A stretch of 64,000 nucleotides of DNA from QWHO01 sp039809865 (lineage in GTDB: Bacteria; Vulcanimicrobiota; Xenobia; Xenobiales; QWHO01): the NCBI GenBank assembly GCA_039809865.1, contig JBDHVW010000002.1:62001-126000 (forward strand), written 5' to 3'. The position numbers and the translations under genes were made by a program. Positions 17,317 to 26,074 of this stretch are shown here, piece by piece (positions within the stretch are counted from its first letter, which is position 1; every line of letters begins with the position of its first letter). Below the pieces are notes generated by a model. It saw only the letters and a program-made list of their open reading frames with translations. It had not been told where the DNA came from and did not search any database.

Positions 17317-18432
17317 ATGGAACCCGAGGAGCAGGCCAGCTGGGATCGCATACTCTCCGCCTTCAACGCCAGCGAGGTCTCCCACTGGATCGCTCGCTGC
17401 CGCTGGCACCTCCAGCGCTGGACCGACGAGCCCGGGCCCTGGCTGATGTTGGCCCACGGGCTGGCCAGCGTGGGGCGGTATCGGGCTGCCCGCCGCCTGT
17501 TTCGCCAGCTCGAGGGGCAGATGGAGTCGCTGCGTTGCGAGTTCCTGGGGGAGATGAACGAGACGCGCGGTCGACTGCGAGCCGCCACCCACTGGTGGCG
17601 CCGGGCGGCCCGAATGCAGCCGGGCAAGACGCGCCTGCAACTCGATCTCGGGCGCGTGTTCTTCCGTCGCGGGCAGTGGAGTCGGTCGCGCCGCAACTTC
17701 CTGCTGGCCATCCACGACCCGGAGACGGCCGGGCAGGCCCACTTGTGGCTGGGCCAGCTGGCGCGGGCGCGAGAAAAGTGGGCTCTGGCGGCGGATCACT
17801 TCGAGCAGGCTGGCGACACGCCGGGTGCGGCCGAGGCCCGCGAGGATGTGCTGGAGGCCTGGCGTTTCCGGGGCCCGGCCGGCCTGGAGGACGTGCTGAG
17901 CGAGTATGGCCCGGCCTCGGTCATGGTCAAGGCGCGCTCATTCCTCGAGCGGGAGAAGGACGCGGACGTCAGCTGCTGCCTGGGTGGCGCCCTGGTCACC
18001 TTGGGACGCTTCCGGCAGGCCTTGAAGGTCTACTGGGCTCTGGGACGCGAGCTCGGGCCGGGGCATCCGCTGTGCTGCACCGAGCTGGGCCTGCTTTATC
18101 ACGCCAAAGGTCGTTACGAGGAGGCGATTCGCTGGTTCGGCCGCCTGGCGCAGCAAGAGCCGGACAACGCCGCCTCGTGGGTTTTCATGGGTAGCTCCCT
18201 GGCGCGGCGCGGCCAACTGCGGAAGGCCGAGGAGTGCCACCTGCGGGCCAGCGAATGCCCACGTGGCAATCTGGAGGAGGCCTGGCTCAACCTGGGATTG
18301 GTGCTGCGCGCCCGCGAACGCCTGGCAGAGGCGCGCGAGTGCTTCGAGCGAGCGCTGGCCGTGGATGCCAGCTACCGAAAGGCCCAGATCGGGCTGGAAG
18401 ACGTGCACCGGGCACTGGAGGTGTGGAGATAG
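17317..18432 (+). CDS. TPR-repeat protein
   Basis: This encodes 371 residues. ATG 17317 follows GAAAGG with eight-base spacing. Multiple tetratricopeptide units are visible, for example AHGLASVGRYRAARRLFRQ, ELGLLYHAKGRYEEAIRWFG and NLGLVLRARERLAEARECFE. The middle segment (RGPAGLEDVLSEYG) breaks the repeat register. There is no signal peptide or membrane helix, so it is probably a cytoplasmic scaffold. The next gene starts at the base after its stop codon, which suggests coupled translation. It is divergent from pfaD, with a 189-base gap in which I see no convincing promoter. Confidence 0.8.
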   Translation: MEPEEQASWDRILSAFNASEVSHWIARCRWHLQRWTDEPGPWLMLAHGLASVGRYRAARRLFRQLEGQMESLRCEFLGEMNETRGRLRAATHWWRRAARMQPGKTRLQLDLGRVFFRRGQWSRSRRNFLLAIHDPETAGQAHLWLGQLARAREKWALAADHFEQAGDTPGAAEAREDVLEAWRFRGPAGLEDVLSEYGPASVMVKARSFLEREKDADVSCCLGGALVTLGRFRQALKVYWALGRELGPGHPLCCTELGLLYHAKGRYEEAIRWFGRLAQQEPDNAASWVFMGSSLARRGQLRKAEECHLRASECPRGNLEEAWLNLGLVLRARERLAEARECFERALAVDASYRKAQIGLEDVHRALEVWR

Positions 18433-18939
18433 ATGGGAGTGCGGATTGTGGCCCTGGTCTTACTGATCGTCGGTGTGGCCCTGGCCAAGGACGAGGCGCT
18501 GCACAACTACCTCAAGGGAGCTGACGTGCCACTCGTAGGCCTGTTGGAGCTCAATAACGACCTGACGGAGGAGTTGCTCGGACTGCTGCGGGCCGCCAAA
18601 GACCCGAAGGTGGACGCTGACCTGGCGGGTCGCCGCGCGCGACTCCGGGCGATGGCGGCCAAGAACGAGCAAATGGGCAAGCTGATCGAGGCGCGCCAGT
18701 CACCTGCGAGCGGCAAGGAGCTCAAACTCTCCCTGACTCGAGGGAAGAATCGCACGGACGAGGCCCTGCAGTCCATGCAAAAAGCCCTCGATGGCCTAGA
18801 GGGCTTGCGGGCGGGCGGCGACCGCGATACCTTCGTGCGCCTTTCGGACAAAGCGTCCAAAAGCGTCGAGGCACAGCGGATCGAGGTGGAGCGGGCGGCC
18901 GAGCTCTACAAGAAGCTGGCCGTCAAAGCCCTGCTCTAG
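18433..18939 (+). CDS. Secreted helical protein of unknown function
   Basis: This encodes 168 residues and abuts the TPR gene with no gap. The start MGVRIVALVLLIVGVALAKDE is a signal peptide or N-terminal anchor. The rest is Lys/Glu/Leu-rich and likely a helical hairpin or coiled coil (ARLRAMAAKNEQMGKLIEA, EVERAAELYKKLAVKALL). I do not recognise a family. Its TAG stop at 18937-18939 interleaves with the stop of the convergent 40-aa gene. Confidence 0.6.
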   Translation: MGVRIVALVLLIVGVALAKDEALHNYLKGADVPLVGLLELNNDLTEELLGLLRAAKDPKVDADLAGRRARLRAMAAKNEQMGKLIEARQSPASGKELKLSLTRGKNRTDEALQSMQKALDGLEGLRAGGDRDTFVRLSDKASKSVEAQRIEVERAAELYKKLAVKALL

Positions 18940-19058
18940 GAGGGAGGCTTGGGATCGAGCCACATGCTGGCGGCCATGATGGCTCCCAGCAAGACGGTCC
19001 AGGTGATGACCCAGAAATAGGCGGTGGCGATGCTGCCACCTTCGAATGACGGACCCAT
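18936..19058 (-). CDS. 40-aa single-pass membrane micropeptide
   Basis: AAGGAG lies eight bases upstream of ATG 19058 and the frame closes in TAG at 18938-18936. The peptide starts MGPSFEGGSIATAYFWVITW, continues as a strongly hydrophobic stretch (TVLLGAIMAASMW) and ends LDPKPPS. One transmembrane helix fills the middle. It is the last gene of a same-strand group after DUF47, Pit and a TPR-like protein, 77 bases beyond the last of these, and could be a small subunit or modulator of the phosphate transporter. The ribosome site and the composition argue that it is real; function is inference. Confidence 0.6.
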   Translation of the reverse strand: MGPSFEGGSIATAYFWVITWTVLLGAIMAASMWLDPKPPS

Positions 19059-19135
19059 GGCGATAGCTCCTTGAACGAATTCCAGTGGCAGATTTGTTCA
19101 GGCCACGCCCGCTTTCCTGCCGGTTGGGAAAAATT

Positions 19136-19519
19136 TCACAAAGTCTCCAGGTCGGCCAGGACGTCCCGGGCCCCGACCTCCTCGGCCTTGCTCCGGGCCA
19201 ACTCGACGAACTTCTTGCCGGAATTGCCCAGGCCGCACATATGGAAAACGCGTCCGCGCTCGAGCAGCGCCCGGGCGTGGGCTCCGTGCGGCTTTTGCTC
19301 GAGCAAGATAAAGTCGGCGTCGTTGAGCGCGTCATGCGCTTCCTCCCAGCGCCCTTGCAGGGCCTGGGCGTGGGCCACATACGCCAGGATCTGGGCTACC
19401 AGCGTGCCCTCACCCGTGGCTTTGGCCGAGAGCATGAGGGCTTGCAGGGCTTTCTCGCTTCCTACCGGATCCTCCGGCTTGAAGAGAGCCTTGAAGGCGT
19501 AAGGATCCTGGGTCAGCAT
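19136..19519 (-). CDS. Small TPR-like helical protein coupled to Pit
   Basis: This encodes 127 residues. ATG 19519 shares one base with the TGA of the transporter gene, so the two are translationally coupled. The sequence is a run of helical hairpins of TPR type (AQILAYVAHAQALQGRWEEAHDALNDADF, seen as AYVAHAQALQGRWEEAHDAL, and ALLERGRVFHMCGLGNSGKKF). It is soluble and lacks a signal peptide. Its position suggests a role in assembly or regulation of phosphate uptake, but this is inferred from context only. Confidence 0.65.
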   Translation of the reverse strand: MLTQDPYAFKALFKPEDPVGSEKALQALMLSAKATGEGTLVAQILAYVAHAQALQGRWEEAHDALNDADFILLEQKPHGAHARALLERGRVFHMCGLGNSGKKFVELARSKAEEVGARDVLADLETL

Positions 19520-20535
19520 CAGACGTGGGAGGAGAACATCTGGATGATCTTCATCGAGATGCCTCCCACCAGGGCTGCGGCGGGAATGGTCAGGACCCAG
19601 GCCACCAGGATGTTGCCGGCCACCCCCCAGCGCACGGCCGAGACGCGTTTGGACGCGCCCACGCCCATGATGGCTCCGGTGATGACGTGCGTCGTGGAGA
19701 CCGGAAAGCCAAAGTGAGCGGTGGTAAAGAGGATGATGCCCGAGGTCAGCTCGGCGGCAAAGCCGTTGATGGGCTGCAATTTTACGACCTTGCTGCCCAT
19801 CGTCTTGATGATCCGCCAGCCGCCCATCGAAGTGCCCCAGGCGATCGCCGCGGCGCACAGCACTTTGACCCGCCAGTCGACGTAAAAGGGGTCCTGGGGC
19901 TGGAGCTTGGCGGTGATGAGGGCGATGGTAATGATACCCATCACCTTCTGGGCGTCGTTGGTGCCGTGCGCGGTCGCCATCAGGGCCGCCGAGCACATCT
20001 GCATCTTCTTGAAGTTCTTCTGGATGCGGAACGGGTTGGCGTTCCGGAAAATCCACATCAGAGAAACCATGATGAAGAAGCCGAGCACCAGGCCGAGCAG
20101 CGGGGAGGCCAGACCCGGGATGATGACCTTCTTGACCAGGCCCGTCTCCCAGAAAACGTAGCTCGGCCCCTTCCAGAAGACGACGGCGCCGATGATACCG
20201 CCCACGAGCGCGTGAGAGGAGGAGCTCGGGAGGCCCCACCACCACGTCAGGAGGTTCCAGATGATGGCGCCCAGCAGGGCGGCCAGGATGACCTCTTGAT
20301 GCTCGATCGAGTCCGAGTCGACCAGACCCTTGCCGATCGTGGCCGCCACGGCTCCCCCGAACATCGCTCCGATGAAATTACAGATGGTGGCCACCATCAA
20401 AGCGTGGGGAGGCGAGAGGGCGCGTGTGGAGACGACGGTCGCAATCGCATTGGCTGCGTCGTGGAACCCGTTCACCACGTCGAAGGCCAGCGCGATGATG
20501 ACCACCACGCCGAGAAGAAAAAGGCTTACTTCCAT
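19519..20535 (-). CDS. pit: Low-affinity inorganic phosphate transporter, Pit/PiT family
   Basis: This encodes 338 residues with about ten hydrophobic helices. The two PiT signature repeats are present: FDVVNGFHDAANAIATVVSTRAL near the N-terminus (core NGFHDAANAIATVVSTR) and the second ATAHGTNDAQKVMGI. The motif GVASKR-like end (GASKRVSAVRWGVAGNI) also fits. It imports phosphate with H+ or metal cation. It lies six bases downstream of the DUF47 gene, the usual partner in such operons, and overlaps the TPR-like gene by one base. Length is at the short end for bacterial PiT proteins. Confidence 0.93.
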   Translation of the reverse strand: MEVSLFLLGVVVIIALAFDVVNGFHDAANAIATVVSTRALSPPHALMVATICNFIGAMFGGAVAATIGKGLVDSDSIEHQEVILAALLGAIIWNLLTWWWGLPSSSSHALVGGIIGAVVFWKGPSYVFWETGLVKKVIIPGLASPLLGLVLGFFIMVSLMWIFRNANPFRIQKNFKKMQMCSAALMATAHGTNDAQKVMGIITIALITAKLQPQDPFYVDWRVKVLCAAAIAWGTSMGGWRIIKTMGSKVVKLQPINGFAAELTSGIILFTTAHFGFPVSTTHVITGAIMGVGASKRVSAVRWGVAGNILVAWVLTIPAAALVGGISMKIIQMFSSHV

Positions 20536-20541
20536 GGCTCG

Positions 20542-21168
20542 CTACCTGTACTTGATAACGATTCCCTGGACCACGTCGAACACGTCTTCGAACTTGTCGA
20601 TGCCGTTCTCGAGGCGGTCCAGGATGTCGGTCCACTTGATGAGGTTGACGACGTCGGCTACGGTGTTGTTGTTCTGGTGGAGCGCCGAGATGGCGCCGCG
20701 GTAAATCTTGTCACCCTCGTGCTCGAGGGCGTGCATCGAGCGACGCAACTCGCTGATGTCTTGGAAGGTCGGCAGTGTCTGGATCCCGCGCTTCAAAAGC
20801 TGGGCTCCCTGCACCAGGATGTCGGCCAGCATCGCGACCTCGGGTCGCAAGTCGCCGACTTCCAGCATGTAAAGCCGCTGGGCCGCGCCCTGCACCCGGT
20901 CGAGCACATCGTCCATGTGGGCCGACAACTCGTGGATATCCTCGCGATCCAGGGGGGTCACAAACGTCTTGGCCAGTCGGATGGCGGTCTGATACCTCAG
21001 CTCGTCACCCTCGTGCTCGGTCTTGTGAATGGCCGCTACCAGCTCTTCCAGGCGGCTCGGATTCTGAGACAATTCGCGGAACTGCAGGCAGATCTTTTCG
21101 ATGGCATTCGCCTGCTGCAAGAACAGCTCGAAAAACTTCTCGTCTTTAGGGAAAAGACGTAGCTTCAT
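20542..21168 (-). CDS. DUF47 (PhoU-like) protein
   Basis: This encodes 208 residues, all helical, of the PhoU-like DUF47 family. It has the typical N-terminus MKLRLFPKDEKFFELF and the metal-cluster motifs EHEGDELRYQTAIRL and ALEHEGDKIYRGAIS (the repeated ExxGD). Members usually sit next to PiT transporters and are thought to regulate them. GGGGTGA precedes ATG 21168 at seven bases. It heads the operon DUF47-Pit-TPR-like-micropeptide; no Pho-box could be identified by eye upstream. Confidence 0.9.
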   Translation of the reverse strand: MKLRLFPKDEKFFELFLQQANAIEKICLQFRELSQNPSRLEELVAAIHKTEHEGDELRYQTAIRLAKTFVTPLDREDIHELSAHMDDVLDRVQGAAQRLYMLEVGDLRPEVAMLADILVQGAQLLKRGIQTLPTFQDISELRRSMHALEHEGDKIYRGAISALHQNNNTVADVVNLIKWTDILDRLENGIDKFEDVFDVVQGIVIKYR

Positions 21169-21276
21169 AAGTTCATCACCCCGAAAACTCGGAGGTTTAC
21201 GCCGATCTCACGACTGACGCGCCGTCGGCTTCGCATTCCCAGCATACCCTCCTGCCGAACAGACCCGCCGGTTTTG

Positions 21277-22602
21277 TTAACGTTTCAGGTATCCGGCCAC
21301 CGCCCGGTAGTAGATGCGCAACGAAGGCGTGATCTGGTCGACGGGCAGACGTTCTGAGTCGCTGTGCATCGAGGCCACAATGGGGCCGGTGACGACCGAG
21401 GGACCGAAACCATAGGCCTGGCAACCTTTTTGTCGGAAAGAGTTGGAGTCCGTTCCGAACGGCACCAGATAGGGCGTCACCACAGCCTCGGGATACTCTT
21501 GCAGCAGGGCCTTCTCCAGCGAGCGGAAGACCGGGGTGTCGTGGCTGCTGACCGGGTTGTGGCTCGTGGTGTGGATCTCCTCGAGCGCTACCCCTTCCGG
21601 CCAGAGTTTGCTCAGGGCAGCTTTGAACGTCTCCATGTCGGTGTCGGGGAGCAGCCGGAAGTCCAGCGTGGCCTCGGCCCTGGAGGGGATGACGTTGGCT
21701 TTGGGCGGATCCCCCACCCCCGAGCGCAGCGAGGTCAGAGAGACAGTATCAGCCTGGATGGCTCGGGTGAACTTGTTGTCGGCCAGACGGCCGCAGCGGC
21801 GGCGGAACTCGGCCACCTGGGGCGATTCCTGGCCGGCCCGGGTCTGCATGAACGGCCCCAGCGCGCCCAGCGCCTTCACCAGCCGGTCATTGGTGTTGTC
21901 CGGCACCGGTTGGGAGCCGTGGCCGCTGGTTCCGGTGGCTACCAGGCGGGCCCACAGGATCTGCTTCTCCCCCACGGCCACCCCGAAGACCAGCTTGCCG
22001 TCGGCCGAAAAAAGGTCGCGCGTCCCGAATCCGCCCTCGTCCAGGACGTAGGTAGGCTGCAACTCGGGCCAATGATGCTGGATCATCCAGCTGGCTCCCG
22101 CCTCGCCGCCGGTCTCCTCGTCGGCCGTGGCCAGCAACAGCAGGTCATGCTCCAGCGGGACGTTCTCGCGCTTGAGAGCGATGAACGTCATCAGCTGCAT
22201 CACCCCGACACTCTTCATGTCGACCGCGCCCCGCCCGTAGAGCATTCCCTCCTGGATGACGGCCGCGAACGGATCCACCGGCCAGCGGCTGGCGTCGGCC
22301 GGGACCACATCCATGTGATGCAGCAGCATCAGCGAGCCCTCGCGCGTCTTGCCCGGGAGGCGGGCCAGCAGGTTGAACTGGCCCGGGTTGGACTCGAACA
22401 GTTGCGCCTCGATTCCCTCACGGGCCAGGATCTTCTGGAGAAACTCGGCCGAGGCCCGGGTGTGGGCCGGCGGATTGACCGTCTGGATTCGGATGTAGTC
22501 CTGCAGGATGGGGAGCGCCTCTCTTCCCAGGGCGTCGAAGTCGGGCTCCGCCAGCACGGGCAGGGCGAGCAAAAGGCACAGGCAGAAGGACATGAAGCGC
22601 AT
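21277..22602 (-). CDS. Secreted M20 family metallopeptidase
   Basis: This encodes 441 residues. I chose ATG 22602 because a signal peptide begins there (MRFMSFCLCLLLALPVLAEPD); 38 further open codons upstream are not credible. M20 zinc ligands and catalytic residues are visible: LHHMDVV, GRGAVDMKS, ADEETGGEAG, VLDEGG and MHSDSERL. The dimerisation domain lies between. M20 enzymes are di-zinc exopeptidases or deacylases (carboxypeptidase G2/ArgE/DapE clan); here a periplasmic peptidase is most likely. It is divergent from the YbjN-like gene with an 82-base gap. Confidence 0.88.
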   Translation of the reverse strand: MRFMSFCLCLLLALPVLAEPDFDALGREALPILQDYIRIQTVNPPAHTRASAEFLQKILAREGIEAQLFESNPGQFNLLARLPGKTREGSLMLLHHMDVVPADASRWPVDPFAAVIQEGMLYGRGAVDMKSVGVMQLMTFIALKRENVPLEHDLLLLATADEETGGEAGASWMIQHHWPELQPTYVLDEGGFGTRDLFSADGKLVFGVAVGEKQILWARLVATGTSGHGSQPVPDNTNDRLVKALGALGPFMQTRAGQESPQVAEFRRRCGRLADNKFTRAIQADTVSLTSLRSGVGDPPKANVIPSRAEATLDFRLLPDTDMETFKAALSKLWPEGVALEEIHTTSHNPVSSHDTPVFRSLEKALLQEYPEAVVTPYLVPFGTDSNSFRQKGCQAYGFGPSVVTGPIVASMHSDSERLPVDQITPSLRIYYRAVAGYLKR

Positions 22603-22684
22603 GGCTCGGCCTTCGGGAAACCCCGTCCGGTCGCCTTTGCGGGGCAGGAGGTCAGCGGGCCCGCCGGGAACGAACAAGCCCTCC

Positions 22685-23179
22685 ATGCTTCGCTCACTCT
22701 TCAAGGAACGCGCCAACCTCGAGCGCTATAAGGATTTGATCGAGGATATCCTGACCGGTCTGGGCATCGATCCCGACCAGAATCGGGAAGACACCGGCAA
22801 GGAGCCGACCGAGTACTCCTGGTGCGTGCAGCGGGGCTCGGCCACGGTCTACGTGGAGCTGTTGGGAGGCGAGGAGGAAGGCTACTTCATGGTGGATTGC
22901 CCCATCCTGACCCTGCCGGCCACCAACCTGGAAGGATTCTTCAAACACTTGCTCGAGCTAAACGACCAGCTGGTCGAGGCCTCGCTCACTCTGCGCGGCC
23001 CCGAGGTCCACCTGGTGGGGATTCGACCGTTGAGCGGCATGGATGCCGGGGAGGCCGAGGAGATGATCGATCGCATCTCCGGCTACGCCGACAACCTCGA
23101 CGACCAGCTGGCCGATCTGTTCGGAGCGCCGCTGTGGTCGGGCAACAACACCGCCTGGCCGCAGGCCGTTGATCAATAA
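22685..23179 (+). CDS. YbjN/CesT-like small protein
   Basis: This encodes 164 residues from ATG 22685. The core (LLGGEEEGYFMVDCPILTLPATNLEGFFKHLLELN, seen as EEEGYFMVDCPILTLP and NLEGFFKHLLELN) and the following strand-helix pattern (ASLTLRGPEVHLVGIRPL, EEMIDRISGYADNLDD) match the YbjN/type III chaperone-like fold. Family members act as chaperones or regulators through protein binding. It precedes citrate synthase by only 11 bases and probably shares its transcript, an unusual partner for gltA. Confidence 0.6.
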   Translation: MLRSLFKERANLERYKDLIEDILTGLGIDPDQNREDTGKEPTEYSWCVQRGSATVYVELLGGEEEGYFMVDCPILTLPATNLEGFFKHLLELNDQLVEASLTLRGPEVHLVGIRPLSGMDAGEAEEMIDRISGYADNLDDQLADLFGAPLWSGNNTAWPQAVDQ

Positions 23180-23190
23180 GGAGTAGAGCC

Positions 23191-24477
23191 ATGACGACAC
23201 AGGTTGCCACCGCCAAGCTGCAATTGGATGGGACGGAATACGAGTTCCCGACCATCGAGGGGAGTGAGGGCGAAAAAGCCATCGATATCTCCCAGCTCCG
23301 CGCCAAGACGGGTTACGTCACGATGGACCCGGGCTACGGCAACACGGGCGCTTGCAAAAGCTCCATCACGTTCATCGACGGCGAGAAGGGCATTCTGTCC
23401 TACCGCGGCTACCCGATCGAGGATCTGGCGGCCAAGGCCGACTTCATCGAGGTCTGCTACCTGCTCATCCACGGTCGCCTGCCCAACACGACGGAGCTGG
23501 CCGAGTTCAAGAACGGCCTGATGCGGCACAGCCTCATCCACGAGGAGATGAAGAAGTTCTTCGAGGGCTATCCGCCCAACGCCCACCCGATGGCCATCCT
23601 GAGCGCCATGGTCGCTTCTTTGTCGGCCTACTACCCGGAAAAGCCCGACGACCGCGACGACAACCTCAATATCGTCCGGCTCCTGGCCAAGCTCAAGACC
23701 ATTGCGGCCTTCAGCTACAAGAAGTCCATCGGCCAGCCCTACATCTATCCCCGTAACGACCTGAGCTACTGCGGCGACTTCCTGCACATGCTGTTCGCCG
23801 TGCCGGCCGAGCCCTATCTGGTCAGCCCGGTCATGGAGCACGCCCTGAATCTGCTGCTGGTGCTGCACGCCGACCACGAGCAGAACTGCTCCACCTCGAC
23901 CGTGCGCATGGTCGGCAGCTCGGGCGCCAACCTGTTCGCCTCCATCGCGGCCGGTCTCTGCGCGCTCTGGGGCCCGCTCCACGGCGGAGCCAACCAGGAA
24001 GTGCTGGAGATGCTCGAGCAGATCCACAAGGACGGCTCGGACTACAAGAAATACGTCGACATGGCCAAGAAGAAGGATTCCGGCTTCCGGCTCTTCGGTT
24101 TCGGGCACCGCGTCTACAAGTCGTTCGACCCGCGGGCCAAGATTCTCAAAGCCACGGCCGACCGCGTGCTTAACGAGCTGGGTCACAACGACCCGCTGCT
24201 CGACATCGCCCGCGAGCTCGAGAACGTGGCTCTGAGCGATCAATACTTCGTGGATCGCAAGCTCTATCCGAACGTCGACTTCTACAGCGGCATCATCTAC
24301 CGCGCCATGGGCATTCCGACCAACATGTTCACGGTGATGTTCGCCCTCGGTCGTCTGCCGGGCTGGCTGGCCCAGTGGAAAGAGATGAAGCACGATCCGG
24401 CCAACCGCATCAACCGTCCGCGCCAGATCTACACGGGCGAGAACAAGCGGGCCATTCCCCCCATCGAGCAGCGCTAA
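23191..24477 (+). CDS. gltA: Citrate synthase
   Basis: This encodes 428 residues, the usual length of the bacterial type II enzyme. AAGGAG precedes ATG 23191. Diagnostic segments include GNTGACKSSITFIDGEKGILSYRGYPIE (as SSITFIDGEKGILSYRGYP), LHADHEQNCSTSTVRMVGSS with a catalytic His, GPLHGGANQEVLEML, FGFGHRVYK with the active-site His/Arg, and a final TRP-like arginine region (RPRQIYTG). The N-terminal strand domain before residue 60 is that of the hexameric NADH-sensitive type. It condenses acetyl-CoA with oxaloacetate in the TCA cycle. It is flanked closely by the YbjN-like and LLM genes. Confidence 0.97.
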   Translation: MTTQVATAKLQLDGTEYEFPTIEGSEGEKAIDISQLRAKTGYVTMDPGYGNTGACKSSITFIDGEKGILSYRGYPIEDLAAKADFIEVCYLLIHGRLPNTTELAEFKNGLMRHSLIHEEMKKFFEGYPPNAHPMAILSAMVASLSAYYPEKPDDRDDNLNIVRLLAKLKTIAAFSYKKSIGQPYIYPRNDLSYCGDFLHMLFAVPAEPYLVSPVMEHALNLLLVLHADHEQNCSTSTVRMVGSSGANLFASIAAGLCALWGPLHGGANQEVLEMLEQIHKDGSDYKKYVDMAKKKDSGFRLFGFGHRVYKSFDPRAKILKATADRVLNELGHNDPLLDIARELENVALSDQYFVDRKLYPNVDFYSGIIYRAMGIPTNMFTVMFALGRLPGWLAQWKEMKHDPANRINRPRQIYTGENKRAIPPIEQR

Positions 24478-24482
24478 CAGCC

Positions 24483-25484
24483 ATGCGCTTCGGAGCGTTC
24501 GTTCCCCAGGGTTGGCGAATGGATCTCGTCGGCGTCGAGCCGGGCTATGCCCAGTGGCAGGCGATGAAGCAGGTCGCCCTGCGGGCCGAGCAGGCCGGGT
24601 TCGACTCGGTCTGGCTCTACGACCACTTCCACACCGTGCCCAAGCCCACGCTCGAGCCGACCTTCGAGGCCTGGACGGCCCTGACGGGGCTGGCGGAGGC
24701 CACCTCCACCATCCGTCTGGGCCATATGTGCCTGTGCAACATTTACCGTCCTCCGGCCCTGACAGCCAAGATCTCTGCCAACGTCGACGTCATTTCCAAC
24801 GGGCGTCTGGAGTTTGCCTTCGGCGCGGGCTGGTACGAGCACGAGACCGTGGCCTACGGCTACCCGTTCGAACGTCCGGCGGCCCGCATCGGGGCCCTGG
24901 CCGAGGCCCTGGAGGTCATCAAGGGTCTATGGGGGGGCGGCCCGTACCAGTTCGAGGGCAAGTACTACCGGGTGGGGAAGGGCCGAGTGCGGAACTTTCG
25001 GGGCGAGGAAGTCGAACTCGAGGGAGCCCTCAACTTCCCGGTGCCCGTGCAGAAGCCCCATCCGCCCATCTGGGTGGCCGGCGGGGGAGAGCAGCTCACG
25101 CTGCGCGTCGTGGCGCGCCACGCCAACCTGTCCAACTTTTTTGGCGAGGTCGAGCAGTTCAACAAGAAGAATGCCCTGCTCGACCAGTATTGCGAAGAGA
25201 TAGGGCGTGACCCCTCCGAGATCGAGCGCACTCTGAACATCAACGTGTTCGTGGGCGGCGACTGTGAGGCCGTGCTGGCCAGAGCGCATCGCTCCCCGGC
25301 GGAGATCGCCGAGTGGAAGAAGTCGGCCTACTATGGCTCGCCCTCGGAAATCATCGACCGTTTGGGCCGGCTGCGCGACGAGGCGCGGGTGAAGTACCTG
25401 ATCGTGTATTTCCCGGATGTGCTGGTGGGAGAGTCGCTCGAGAGATTCGCGAGCGAGATCGCGCCGGTCTTGAAGAAGGCCTAG
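24483..25484 (+). CDS. LLM-class (luciferase-like) F420/FMN oxidoreductase
   Basis: This encodes 333 residues and begins five bases after gltA stops. Luciferase-like TIM-barrel motifs are present: MRFGAFVPQGW, EQAGFDSVWLYDHFHTVP, IRLGHMCLCNIYRPPALTAK, GAGWYEHETVAYGYPF and HPPIWVAGGGE. The pattern is closest to TIGR03560-like F420-dependent enzymes, although FMN cannot be excluded. The substrate is unknown. Its stop (TAG) interleaves with that of the HD-GYP gene in CTAG at 25481-25484. Confidence 0.85.
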   Translation: MRFGAFVPQGWRMDLVGVEPGYAQWQAMKQVALRAEQAGFDSVWLYDHFHTVPKPTLEPTFEAWTALTGLAEATSTIRLGHMCLCNIYRPPALTAKISANVDVISNGRLEFAFGAGWYEHETVAYGYPFERPAARIGALAEALEVIKGLWGGGPYQFEGKYYRVGKGRVRNFRGEEVELEGALNFPVPVQKPHPPIWVAGGGEQLTLRVVARHANLSNFFGEVEQFNKKNALLDQYCEEIGRDPSEIERTLNINVFVGGDCEAVLARAHRSPAEIAEWKKSAYYGSPSEIIDRLGRLRDEARVKYLIVYFPDVLVGESLERFASEIAPVLKKA

Positions 25485-26050
25485 CGAGCGAGTCCCACGA
25501 CCGGAAGGTCGCAGAACACCACGGCCAGCTCCGGGTGGAACTGCTTGCCCGCCCCGCGCATGATTCGATCTCTCGCCTCTGAGGGCAGCAGGGCCGGACG
25601 GTAGGGCACCTCGTGCGTCATGGTATCCCAGGCCTCGGCCAGGGCGATGATGCTGGCGGCCAGCGGAATGGCATCGCCCTTCAGGCCGGAGGGGTAGCCC
25701 GTGCCGTCCCAGCGCTCGTGGTGATGCAGCACCGCCAGAGCCACCGACTGGGGCAGGGAGACCAGGCGGTCGAGGATGTGGTAGCCCAGGTGCGGATGCT
25801 TGCGCACCACGGCCACCTCGGCCTCGGTCAAACTGCCCGGCTTGTCGAGGATGCTGTCGGGAATGCCCAGCATACCAAGGTCGTGCAGATAGCCGCTGAG
25901 AGCGATCTCCTGGGCGACGTCGTGGCCCAGCGAGACGGTTTCGGCCAGAAGCTTGGCCAGAGTGGACACACGCAGGCTGTGGGCCGCCGTCCAGGCGTCC
26001 CGCACCTCGAGGGCGCGGATCAGAACGGTGACAAGATCGCCGTTGTCCAT
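25481..26050 (-). CDS. HD-GYP-type phosphohydrolase domain protein
   Basis: This encodes 189 residues, a bare HD-GYP domain. Metal-binding and signature residues are visible: HSLRVSTLA, SGYLHDLGMLGIPDSIL (HD pair), KHPHLGYHIL and HHHERWDGTGYPSGLKGDAIPL (as HHHERWDGTGYP, the GYP motif), then IIALAEAWDTMT in place of the usual DxYDAMT. HD-GYP domains hydrolyse cyclic di-GMP or act as signal-binding adaptors. There is no receiver or sensor domain. The Asp-to-Glu/Trp change in the last motif may affect metal binding. Confidence 0.8.
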   Translation of the reverse strand: MDNGDLVTVLIRALEVRDAWTAAHSLRVSTLAKLLAETVSLGHDVAQEIALSGYLHDLGMLGIPDSILDKPGSLTEAEVAVVRKHPHLGYHILDRLVSLPQSVALAVLHHHERWDGTGYPSGLKGDAIPLAASIIALAEAWDTMTHEVPYRPALLPSEARDRIMRGAGKQFHPELAVVFCDLPVVGLAR

Positions 26051-26074
26051 CCGGGACCATTCCGGAAGAACGGT

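Noticed and set aside
17202..18194. Plus-strand frame starting at ATG with GGGAGG upstream
   Set aside because: The ribosome site looks good, but the frame overlaps the TPR gene in a wrong phase with Gly/Arg/Ala-rich composition; chance match.
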